37,653 nt of DNA from Rhodospirillaceae bacterium (GTDB lineage: Bacteria > Pseudomonadota > Alphaproteobacteria > Reyranellales > Reyranellaceae): assembly GCA_009772935.1 (NCBI GenBank), contig WOUR01000049.1:1-37653 (forward strand), in the 5' to 3' direction. The notes below the pieces were generated by a model. It worked only from the letters and a program-made list of their open reading frames with translations, made no database searches and was not told the DNA's origin. Positions 25,355-32,641 of this stretch are shown here, one piece after another; position 1 is the first letter of the stretch; every line of letters begins with the position of its first letter. The translations under genes were made by a program, and so were the position numbers.

Positions 25355-26719
25355 TTATTTGTGCTTCAGGACATCGAGCTCGGGCAGCGGGAAGTCCTTC
25401 CAGCCCGGTACTTCGGATACTTCTGGAAACGCCTCGCCGAAAGGTTTGGTGGCGTCGATGCCGACCGACGAGGAGTAGCCGCCGTTGGTATAGGGATCGA
25501 GCGGCGCTGTGGCGGTACGGTCGACGATGAAGACGTCCTGGCCCGGCTTGACGCGGAACGATTGCGCCCACTCGACCTCGGCCGAGTTGCGGATGTCGAT
25601 ATCGGGATCGACCACGATCACCCACTTCGGGTGCAGGTTGCCCGCGATCGTCGCGAGTATAGCGTGGCGCGCCTCGCCCTCGTAGCGCGGCTTCATGGCG
25701 ATGACGACATAGGTCTGCACCCCGCCCGAGCTGTTGATGGAGATGTCGGAAATGGTCGGGAACTGCGCCTGGAGCTGACGCAGGATCGACGTCTCGAACG
25801 GGATCTGCTTCAGCACATGGTTCTCGGTGATCGGCTTGCCGGTGAGCAGGCCCTGGAAGATCGCGCCCTTGCGGTGGGTGATCGCGGTTATCCGTGCCAC
25901 CGGCTTCAAAGAACCCGGCGTGTAGTAGCCGGTGTATTCGCCCAGCGGGCCTTCCATTTTCCGTGTCTTCGTGTCGACGACGAACTCGATCACGATCTCG
26001 GCCCAGGCCGGAACCTTCAGGTCGTTGCTGACCGCCTTCACGAGCTCGACCGGCGCGCCGCGCAGGCCGCCGGCGACGAACCAGTCGTTGGTCGCGTCGC
26101 TCGACTGGACCTGGCAGGAGAACATCGTGAGCGGATCGACGCCGATGGCAACGGCGCCGTGCAGTTCCTTCCCCATCGCGACGGCATGGGCCATGTTCTT
26201 GCCGAAGCGATGGTTCGGCGCCGAGAACACACCGAGCTCCCTGGGCCCATGCACCTGGAACCGGTAGTTACCGATGTCGGGAATGCCGGTCTCGGGATTC
26301 TCCGACACGACGATGCCGGCGGTGATGTACGGACCTCCGTCCTTCGGGCTGTAGATCGGCACCGGCAGCTTCGTCACGTCGATCGCATCGCCGGTCAGCA
26401 CGACTTCCTGGCAGGGCGCCGTCCCCTTGAAGTCGACGGGTCCGACCGGCTCGGCAACGCCCTTCAGCACCCTGTCATGGATCGTCTGCTCGGTGGCTTC
26501 GAAGGCCTTCAGCGCAAGCCGGCGGTTTCCGTAGACGCCGCCTACCAGCGGGAAATCCGTCCCGGTCTGCGTGAACAGGAGCGCCGGCCCCTGGACCGCA
26601 CTCGTCCGGGCGAGTGCCTTCGCGATGTCATACCGGGGCGAGACCGGCCGGGCGACCTCGACGAGTTCGCCGGCCTTCTTCAGCTCGGTGAGGAAAGCGC
26701 GCAGGTCCTGATAGGGCAT
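25355..26719 (-). CDS. UbiD-family prenyl-FMN-dependent decarboxylase (first copy)
   Basis: A 454-residue UbiD-type enzyme that reversibly decarboxylates unsaturated or aromatic acids using prenylated FMN. Visible features are NYRFQVHGP with the catalytic arginine (Arg153), PNHRFGKNMAHAVAMG, and the glutamate pair in EGPLGEYTGYY (Glu256, Glu261, matching E277/E282 of fungal Fdc1). The ITHRKGAIFQGLLTGKP segment is also typical. Length matches the family. The substrate cannot be read; the neighbouring Bug protein and FUSC exporter suggest an aromatic acid. The ATG at 26719 has an AAGGACGG site. Only 38 bp separate it from the divergent FUSC gene. The cofactor probably comes from the UbiX gene at 28165. 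Confidence 0.92.
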   Translation of the reverse strand: MPYQDLRAFLTELKKAGELVEVARPVSPRYDIAKALARTSAVQGPALLFTQTGTDFPLVGGVYGNRRLALKAFEATEQTIHDRVLKGVAEPVGPVDFKGTAPCQEVVLTGDAIDVTKLPVPIYSPKDGGPYITAGIVVSENPETGIPDIGNYRFQVHGPRELGVFSAPNHRFGKNMAHAVAMGKELHGAVAIGVDPLTMFSCQVQSSDATNDWFVAGGLRGAPVELVKAVSNDLKVPAWAEIVIEFVVDTKTRKMEGPLGEYTGYYTPGSLKPVARITAITHRKGAIFQGLLTGKPITENHVLKQIPFETSILRQLQAQFPTISDISINSSGGVQTYVVIAMKPRYEGEARHAILATIAGNLHPKWVIVVDPDIDIRNSAEVEWAQSFRVKPGQDVFIVDRTATAPLDPYTNGGYSSSVGIDATKPFGEAFPEVSEVPGWKDFPLPELDVLKHK

Positions 26720-26757
26720 GGTCAATCCGTCCTTGCGGTTATCGGGTACAAAGGGTG

Positions 26758-27771
26758 ATGCGCAGATTTCTTGCCGACATCCGCCGCCATGACATCGAGG
26801 CCGCCGTTCGCGTGGCGGAGGCGGTGGGTCTGCCGTTGCTGGCGCTGGAAGCCATCGGCCGTCTCGATCTCGCTGTCTATGCGGCGTTCGGCGGGCTGGC
26901 GATGCTCTATGGCCACAGTGAGCCCGCGAAGCGGCGAGTCGAAAGCCAGATCGTCGCGGGTACGGGCCTGGTCCTCGCCATGGCCTCGGCCATGGTCTGG
27001 TCCGCATCGCAGGCGCCGCTTTGGATACTGGCCGTCCTGCTCGCGGTCACCGTTTCCGCCGCGGCGACGCTCGGCACGGTCATGCGCTGGATGCCGCGCG
27101 GGGAAATGTTCTTCGTGCTGGTGCAGCTGATCGTCGCTGCCATTCCGGCGAAGTGGGAGAGCCTGCCGCTCGCCCTCGCCGTGGGCGCGGGCGGCGCGGC
27201 CTTCTCGGTGTTGCTGGCGGTGATCAACGCCATCGGCGCGTCGCCCGCCGAGGAAAAACCCGACGGGTGGCGGCGGCGCATCGCTGCGGGCTATGCCGAC
27301 CTCGACCGCCGCCAGCATCTGGTCGTGCTGGCGGCTGCCACACTGGGCGTGCTCGCCGCCTGGTCGCTGGCCCTCGGCCTGGGCATCGGCCATCCGTTCT
27401 GGGCAGCCGTCACCGTCGCGGCCCTGATGCCGACGCTGGCCGCGAAGGATGTCTGGCGCCGCGCGATCCATCTCATGCTGGGCACGATCGGAGGCGTGGC
27501 CGTCGCCGGCGTCCTGTTCTCCTTCGCCCCCGGCCCTCTCGCGCTGATCGCGATCATCGTCGTCTGCCAGGCCGCCGCCGAGATCGCGGTCTCGCGCAAC
27601 TACGGCGTCGCCCTGCTCTTCTTCTGTCCGCTGGCCATCGGCATGAGCAATCTGAGCCGAGGCGCCCCCTGGCCGCCCATCCTGGTCGACCGGGTGGTCG
27701 AAGCCGCGCTCGGCGTGGCGGTGGCCTTCCTGACGATCTTTGCAGGCCGCAGGATCCTCAAGGTGACTTGA
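26758..27771 (+). CDS. FUSC-family membrane protein (aromatic acid exporter-like)
   Basis: A 337-residue inner-membrane protein with two blocks of hydrophobic helices (about 20-155 and 190-335) joined by a polar loop including EEKPDGWRRRIAAGYADLDRRQHL. FUSC (fusaric acid resistance) family members export aromatic acids. Family features are the LDLAVYAAFGGLAMLYGH start and the repeat of similar helices with ALGLGIGHPFWAAVTVAALMP in the second half. The start may be the GTG at 26755 or the ATG at 26758; the upstream AAAGGG lies unusually close to both. It is divergent from the first UbiD gene with a 38-bp gap and convergent with the CopC-like gene. Confidence 0.85.
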   Translation: MRRFLADIRRHDIEAAVRVAEAVGLPLLALEAIGRLDLAVYAAFGGLAMLYGHSEPAKRRVESQIVAGTGLVLAMASAMVWSASQAPLWILAVLLAVTVSAAATLGTVMRWMPRGEMFFVLVQLIVAAIPAKWESLPLALAVGAGGAAFSVLLAVINAIGASPAEEKPDGWRRRIAAGYADLDRRQHLVVLAAATLGVLAAWSLALGLGIGHPFWAAVTVAALMPTLAAKDVWRRAIHLMLGTIGGVAVAGVLFSFAPGPLALIAIIVVCQAAAEIAVSRNYGVALLFFCPLAIGMSNLSRGAPWPPILVDRVVEAALGVAVAFLTIFAGRRILKVT

Positions 27772-27793
27772 AGGGACGGGCGGCACGCCGTGC

Positions 27794-28168
27794 CTACGGG
27801 TTGGAGACCTGGAAGGGAATGTCGCCCGAGATGGCCTTCGTTCCCTGGAGAGTGATCACCGTCCAGTGCAGCATGTAGCTGCCCGGCGGCAGGGTCGGCG
27901 CCGCGGCGAACAGGACCTCCGGGGCCGATTCCAGACGCGGGTGCAGGCGCTCGATCACCTTGTCGCCCTGCTTGATGACCAGCGTCGACTTGATGTGGTC
28001 CACGGGGCGGTCGAAGCGCACGAAGAAGGCGCTGCTCCTGGGGCCGATCCGGGCATGGGCCGCCGGCGTCGATTCCACGACACGGACCTCGTCCGGCGTC
28101 TGCTGGGCGCGCGCTGCAGAAGCGACCGGCGCGATCATCAGGGCGACGATCGTGAAGCGTCTCTTCAT
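27794..28168 (-). CDS. CopC-domain protein lacking usual copper ligands
   Basis: A 124-residue periplasmic protein. After the signal peptide (MKRRFTIVALMIAPVASAARAQ) come STPAAHARIGPRSSAFFVRFDRPVD and a closing strand that give the CopC cupredoxin-like fold. Real CopC proteins bind Cu(II) through the N-terminal His of the mature chain and a late D-x-H in DGHPVSG. Here the mature N-terminus is QQTPDEVRV and the late segment reads LQGTKAISG, so both copper ligands are missing. It is probably a structural relative with another task. The ATG at 28168 overlaps the UbiX TGA (ATGA), so it is translationally coupled to UbiX, an unusual partner for CopC. Confidence 0.8.
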   Translation of the reverse strand: MKRRFTIVALMIAPVASAARAQQTPDEVRVVESTPAAHARIGPRSSAFFVRFDRPVDHIKSTLVIKQGDKVIERLHPRLESAPEVLFAAAPTLPPGSYMLHWTVITLQGTKAISGDIPFQVSNP

Positions 28169-28791
28169 CCTTTGCTGCTCCTGCGCCTCGTCGCGGCCGG
28201 CTTCTCCACGCCGGAGGGGCCGGTCCAGCGCGGGAAGGTCCGGGTGTCGAGACCGAACAGGTCGAGCACGCGGGCGACGGAGTGCGTCACGATCTCATCG
28301 ACGGTCTTCGGTCGCGTGTAGAAGGCAGGCGACGGCACCGCGACGATGGCGCCCATCTCGGTGACGGCCAGCATGCTCTTGATGTGGCCGGCATGCAGCG
28401 GCGTCTCGCGGAACATCAGCACGACCCGCCGACGCTCCTTCAGGCAGACATCGGCAGCCCGCGAGACGAGCCCCGACGTCACGCCGGTCGCGATCTCGCT
28501 CAGCGTGCGCACCGAACAGGGCGCCACGATCATGCCCATGGTCTGGAACGAGCCGCTGGAGATGGAAGCCGCGATATCGCCCGGCGCATAGACGTGATCG
28601 GCGAGCGCCCGCAGCTCGGCCGCCGACATGTCGGTCTCGAGCGAGCGCGTCTGGTCGCCCGCCTTGGAGATCACGAGATGGCTCTCGATCCTGAGCGCCC
28701 GCAATGCTTCGAGCACGCGGATGCCGTAGACCGTTCCCGAGGCGCCGGTGATGCCGACCACCATGCGCCGCACGGGTTCGCTCGCTGCCAT
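28165..28791 (-). CDS. UbiX-family flavin prenyltransferase
   Basis: UbiX transfers a dimethylallyl group to FMN, making the prenyl-FMN that UbiD enzymes need. The 208-residue product has the flavoprotein motif GITGASGTVYGIRVLE (13-28), the MIVAPCSVRTLSEIATG segment, and the RRRVVLMFRETPLHAGHIKSML segment. All are characteristic. It ends with a basic tail rich in Arg/Ser. It lies 10 bp after the second UbiD stop and overlaps the start of the CopC-like gene by ATGA, so the UbiD-UbiX-CopC order is one operon. It is the only UbiX in the window and may serve both UbiD proteins. Confidence 0.93.
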   Translation of the reverse strand: MAASEPVRRMVVGITGASGTVYGIRVLEALRALRIESHLVISKAGDQTRSLETDMSAAELRALADHVYAPGDIAASISSGSFQTMGMIVAPCSVRTLSEIATGVTSGLVSRAADVCLKERRRVVLMFRETPLHAGHIKSMLAVTEMGAIVAVPSPAFYTRPKTVDEIVTHSVARVLDLFGLDTRTFPRWTGPSGVEKPAATRRRSSKG

Positions 28792-28801
28792 TGGAGGGCC
28801 C

Positions 28802-30430
28802 TCAGCCGCCGGTCTTGATGTGGCGCGGGTCCGAGTGGTTCAGCGGCGCCGGCTTGGCCTCCCAGGAGAAGGGCGTGTCGGACAGGGTGTAGCGATACCA
28901 CGGCGGATCGTTGGCGCGGCCGAGCCTGTGCCGGAGGTTGCCGAAGGCCCGGTAGAGCACCGGGTAGGGTTGGCCGTGATACTGCTTCAGGATGTCGTGC
29001 CAGGCGCGCGGCTCGATTCCGATGAACGCTTCCATGTCCTTGGTCAGCTCGTCTTCCGTCATGATCTTCAGCCCGGCCGGCGGGTCGCCGAGATCGGTGA
29101 CGGTGCTGCGCACGAACTCGTTGGGGTTCACGTCCAGGCCCAGCGGCACCGTGCAGTCCATGCCGATCTTGGAGGCGATGCCCAGGATCGGGCTCTTGGG
29201 ATCGACGGTCATGGTGTTGAGCCCGTCGAGCCGCACCGTGTCCTTGTCCGGCATGTAACGATAGGCCATGGCGGCCAGCACCGCCTGGTCGTCCCAGATG
29301 TCGACGTCGGCATCGAACACCATGGCGATCTTCGGCAGTCCCTGCTTGGAGCAGGTCAGCATGATGCCCAGCGCCTGCTTGGAATCGCCGGCGCCCAGCG
29401 GGTGGATCTTGGCATAGGCGATGTTGGACAGGCCGCCCAGCGGACAGCGCACCTCGCGCACGTCGATGCCGGCCTGCTTCAGCCCGTTGAACAGGTCGGC
29501 CTCGATCGCCGGCAGCTGCAACATGTTGTCGGTGTACCAGGGATGCAGGCCGCCGATGGTGCAGTGCTGGAAGATGCCGCCCTTGCGATGGGTCATCGCC
29601 TTCACCTTGAGGCGATAGTTGTGCTTGATGCCGCCGCCGTACATGCCGGTGAACTCGCCGTACGGGCCCTCGTCGTAGACCAGCCCTTCCAGCGCCATCA
29701 GTTCGCATTCGAGCACGATCTCGGCGTTGGCCGGGACCATCACGTCGATGGTCTCGCATTTGATCATCTTGGCCGGCGCGCCGTAGAAGGCGCCCAGCAC
29801 CTCGAAATCGTCGGTGTCGGCGGTGACCCCGGCCAGTGCGGCCATCTTGTCCAGGGTCGGACCGCCCAGCACGATCGCGACCTCGAGATTCCGGCCCTTC
29901 GCCGCCGCCGCCATCGCATGGATGCGCTGGCGGTGCGAGGTGCAGGTCATGTCGACCGACTTCTCGTTCTTGGTCCGGAACATCGAGCGGTAGATGCCCC
30001 AGTCATAGACGCCGGTATCGGGATGCTTGCTGATGAAGAGATTGTCGTTGGTGTAGGCGTGGCCGTCGCGGTCGTGATGCAGGAACAGCGGCAGGCGCGT
30101 GAGGTCGACCTCGTCGCCCTTCAGGATCACCTCCTTGCAGGGCGCCGTCGTCACGGTCTCCCACTTCACGCGACCCTTGGAGCGCGCCACCATTTCGAGG
30201 CCGGTCCGCGTCTTGTCGCAACCCATGGCCCAGGCGAACATGTCCTGGTTGGAATAGGCGTTGGCCAGCACCGAGAACTCGGTGTCCTTGATCTTCTCGA
30301 TCAGGACGGCCTTGGTCGGATGGGCTTCCATGAGCTTCGGCACCTGGTCGACGCGCACCTCATCCTTGATGCGGACGAGGAAGCCCGCTTTGTCCATGGC
30401 ATCGACGAACTCGGAAAGGGACTGCTGCAT
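28802..30430 (-). CDS. UbiD-family prenyl-FMN-dependent decarboxylase (second copy)
   Basis: A 542-residue UbiD-type protein, longer than the first copy. It has the arginine segment WGIYRSMF (Arg148) and the glutamate pair in EGPYGEFTGMYGG (Glu254, Glu259). It also has the AMTHRKGGIFQHCTIGGLHPWYTDN stretch and the C-terminal DPRHIKTGG, which is seen in longer UbiD relatives. Substrates of such relatives include aromatic and heteroaromatic acids; none can be singled out. The ATG at 30430 has a GGGTGA site. Its operon is SRPBCC - UbiD - UbiX - CopC-like, with gaps of 25, 10 and -4 bp. Sequence identity to the first copy is low, so the two are not recent duplicates. Confidence 0.92.
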   Translation of the reverse strand: MQQSLSEFVDAMDKAGFLVRIKDEVRVDQVPKLMEAHPTKAVLIEKIKDTEFSVLANAYSNQDMFAWAMGCDKTRTGLEMVARSKGRVKWETVTTAPCKEVILKGDEVDLTRLPLFLHHDRDGHAYTNDNLFISKHPDTGVYDWGIYRSMFRTKNEKSVDMTCTSHRQRIHAMAAAAKGRNLEVAIVLGGPTLDKMAALAGVTADTDDFEVLGAFYGAPAKMIKCETIDVMVPANAEIVLECELMALEGLVYDEGPYGEFTGMYGGGIKHNYRLKVKAMTHRKGGIFQHCTIGGLHPWYTDNMLQLPAIEADLFNGLKQAGIDVREVRCPLGGLSNIAYAKIHPLGAGDSKQALGIMLTCSKQGLPKIAMVFDADVDIWDDQAVLAAMAYRYMPDKDTVRLDGLNTMTVDPKSPILGIASKIGMDCTVPLGLDVNPNEFVRSTVTDLGDPPAGLKIMTEDELTKDMEAFIGIEPRAWHDILKQYHGQPYPVLYRAFGNLRHRLGRANDPPWYRYTLSDTPFSWEAKPAPLNHSDPRHIKTGG

Positions 30431-30455
30431 TGCATCACCCGTATCAAAAGTTCGG

Positions 30456-30881
30456 TCAGGAATAGGCGGGCGCGGTCCGGCCATGCTCGGCATAGGCCCT
30501 GAGGTGATGCAGCATCATGCCCCAGAGGGCATTGCACTTCTCGAAGTTGCCCTTCTGATGCGGCCAGCCGGAATGGGCGAAGCTGAGATGAACCCGCCCG
30601 TGCGGCGTCTGGCCAAGGTTGAAGGAGACACTGGTGCCGGCCGCGTCGCCCGGCCCTTCGATGCACTTCCAGACGATGGTATCGGCCCCCTGCGAGGCGA
30701 CCTCCCAGACGAACTTTGGTCCATCGGCATAGTTCAGGGTCCACTGGCTGCCCACGCCGCCGCCGCCCGAGACCTCCGCCATGGTCCAGCCCTTGAGTCC
30801 CTCCAGGGTGGTGAGGGCGGCGTGGACCCTGGCGGCCTCCGCCTTGATGTTGACGGCGTGACGAAGTGCGTGATCGGACAC
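30456..30881 (-). CDS. SRPBCC (START-like) domain protein
   Basis: A 141-residue SRPBCC-fold protein, a hydrophobic-ligand-binding helix-grip domain. The opening RHAVNIKAEAARVHAALTTLEGLKGW and the following GGVGSQWTLNYADGPKFVWEV and ADTIVWKCIEG strands are typical. The closing helix is WGMMLHHLRAYAEHG. Such domains bind lipids or aromatic molecules, or act as hydrolases or cyclases; it could present the substrate of the UbiD gene that follows, which is inference. The start is GTG at 30881 with a strong GGGAGGT site. It is the first gene of the operon, under a candidate promoter with a palindrome at 30931-30946. Confidence 0.83.
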   Translation of the reverse strand: MSDHALRHAVNIKAEAARVHAALTTLEGLKGWTMAEVSGGGGVGSQWTLNYADGPKFVWEVASQGADTIVWKCIEGPGDAAGTSVSFNLGQTPHGRVHLSFAHSGWPHQKGNFEKCNALWGMMLHHLRAYAEHGRTAPAYS

Positions 30882-30916
30882 GGCTGAACCTCCCGAAAAA
30901 CCTCAACAAATACGCG

Positions 30917-30946
30917 GATATAGCGTTTGTTCGTCTATCGAGACGA
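30917..30946 (-). promoter_or_regulatory. Candidate promoter and operator of the SRPBCC-UbiD-UbiX operon
   Basis: On the minus strand a TATATC -10-like hexamer (30917-30922) lies 36 bp upstream of the GTG start of the SRPBCC gene. A 16-bp palindrome tcgtct-atcg-agacga (30931-30946) covers the spot where the -35 box would be, and no good -35 hexamer is seen. This arrangement fits repression or activation by a dimeric regulator. It rests on position and symmetry only. Confidence 0.3.
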
Positions 30947-31066
30947 CCATAACAGTCGGCCTGCAACGTTCAACCTCGGCGCCCGAATCTGCCCTCTCAG
31001 GCCGATTTCCGAACCGCAGCGCGTGCGTTGCGCAGCAGAGCCCCCTCCGGTATGTTCCGCCGCGCC

Positions 31067-31143
<77 letters not shown>

Positions 31144-31434
31144 TTTATCAATGACTTAGCGACGCATCCCGGGAAGGACAATCGCCGCGGAAGCACCACG
31201 GAAGCACGTGGCGGCTCGAAGTCGGAGTGTGTGCGCTGGTTCGTCGCGCGGTTGGTCGAACATGGTCCTGGAAGTGGCGGGTCCGGCCAACACCGTCGGG
31301 CGGTCGCCTGTTGCCGTGTGACGTGTTGGACGCTTGACAGCGAACCGAACGCCCAAGCGCCGTCGGTTGCGCCAGATCAAAGCGTGGCCGCAATAGCTCT
31401 GATCTCGTGCATTAGCAGATGGGAGTCGTGGCTG
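31144..31434. other. Non-coding stretch after tRNA-Arg, possible island junction
   Basis: I see no convincing gene in these 291 bases. Reading frames on both strands are short and look random. A TTGACA hexamer at 31334-31339 lacks a good -10 partner. No copy of the tRNA 3' end was seen elsewhere in the window and no integrase fragment is recognised, so this is only a possible boundary. Confidence 0.4.
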
Positions 31435-32091
31435 ATGCTGCCGTTCACGCGCGAGCAATTCCTTGGCGTCTTAGTCACGTACAATGATGCGATCTGGCCT
31501 CTGCAGATCGTGACCTATCTGTCCGGCATCATCGTCGTCGCCTTGTTATTTCGACCTAGCCGTTCCTCCAACCGGATTATCGCGGGCGTTCTCGCCGCGA
31601 TGTGGGTTTGGACCGGGATTGCGTATCACGGGCTGTTCTTCGCGCCGATCAACACGGTGGCTTATCTCTTCGCTGCGTTGTTCCTGCTTCAAGGAGGATT
31701 CCTGGCCTACGCTGGGGTCCAGCATGACCGGCTCCACTTCGGCTTTCAGTCAGGACCGGTCGCGTGGATGGGCGCAGCTTTCCTAGTCTACGCAACAATC
31801 CTCTACCCGTTGATCGGGATGTCGACGGGTCACGCCTATCCGGAGGTGCCGATGTTCGGCGTGACACCGTGTCCGGTGACGATGTTCACCTTCGGCATGC
31901 TCCTGCTAACGACGCAGCCCCTGCCCCGCTGGCTGCTAGTTATCCCCTTCGTCTGGTCGCTGATTGGCGGAAGCGCGGCCATCGTGCTCGGCGTAACACA
32001 GGATTGGCTGGTTCTCGTAAGCGGCTTTATAGCTGTCCCGCTGATTGTCCTTCGCGACGGCGGCACGGCGCAATTGCGCACGACGGCCTAG
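31435..32091 (+). CDS. DUF6064 family membrane protein
   Basis: A 218-residue inner-membrane protein with about seven hydrophobic helices. It starts MLPFTREQFLGVLVTYNDAIWPLQIV and has WTGIAYHGLFFAPINTVAYLFAALFLLQGG, both hallmarks of the DUF6064 family, whose function is not established. The ATG at 31435 is chosen because homologues begin MLPFTREQF, and GGGAG lies 10 bp upstream. The open frame further upstream (from 31231) has no resemblance to the family. It is the first gene after tRNA-Arg and precedes the universal stress protein. Confidence 0.85.
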   Translation: MLPFTREQFLGVLVTYNDAIWPLQIVTYLSGIIVVALLFRPSRSSNRIIAGVLAAMWVWTGIAYHGLFFAPINTVAYLFAALFLLQGGFLAYAGVQHDRLHFGFQSGPVAWMGAAFLVYATILYPLIGMSTGHAYPEVPMFGVTPCPVTMFTFGMLLLTTQPLPRWLLVIPFVWSLIGGSAAIVLGVTQDWLVLVSGFIAVPLIVLRDGGTAQLRTTA

Positions 32092-32206
32092 ATCGCTTGC
32101 GTCGCGAAGAGGGTGCTGGGCAAAAAATTCCTTCAGAAACGAACGCGGGAGTAGCCCGTCTTCGGTAGCCATTCCCAACCTCCAAAGCTGAACACGGGAG
32201 ATGACC

Positions 32207-32641
32207 ATGAGCTTTCGAAGAGTCCTTGTTGCAGTCGATAGTGAGCCGATCGCCGCGCACGCCGCCGACGTGGGTGTCGAGCTTGCACGTTCGCTTGGCG
32301 CTGACGTAGCGCTTGTCCACGCCATCGACACGTCTACCAACTATGGCGGCGATACCGGAATTTCGCCAAACGAATTGATCGATCGGGCCAAGCAAGACGG
32401 AAAGCGGCTGTTGGAAGGCTTCCGTCAGCGCCTGTCGCTGCAACCGTCGGCGCTCGAGTTCGTCGTTGCAGGAACGCCCGCCGACGAGATCGTGAAGGCT
32501 GCCGGAGAATGGCCCGCGGATCTCATCGTGATCGGCAGCCACGGCCGCGGGGGCGTGCAACGCGCCTTGCTGGGCAGCGTCGCCGAGGGGGTCATGCGTC
32601 GCGCTTCCTGCCCCGTTCTCGTCATACGAGCAAAGGAGTGA
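32207..32641 (+). CDS. Universal stress protein (UspA family)
   Basis: A 144-residue single Usp domain. The opening FRRVLVAVDSEPIAAHAAD and the nucleotide-binding signature VIGSHGRGGVQRALLGSVAEGVMRRASCPVLVIR (G-x2-G-x9-G-S pattern) mark it as an ATP-binding type. Such proteins respond to stress and often sit beside ion transporters. The ATG at 32207 is preferred over 32201 because GGGAG at 32196-32200 gives normal spacing. Its TGA overlaps the GTG start of the P-type ATPase (GTGA), so the two are coupled and the Usp probably serves the pump. Confidence 0.92.
   Translation: MSFRRVLVAVDSEPIAAHAADVGVELARSLGADVALVHAIDTSTNYGGDTGISPNELIDRAKQDGKRLLEGFRQRLSLQPSALEFVVAGTPADEIVKAAGEWPADLIVIGSHGRGGVQRALLGSVAEGVMRRASCPVLVIRAKE

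Noticed and set aside
24149..26758. Plus-strand open frame of 869 codons
   Set aside because: Antisense to the Bug and first UbiD genes; composition is Arg/Asp/His-rich without family motifs.
31231..31434. N-terminal extension of the DUF6064 gene
   Set aside because: Homologues begin MLPFTREQF; the extension looks like non-coding sequence and has no ribosome site.
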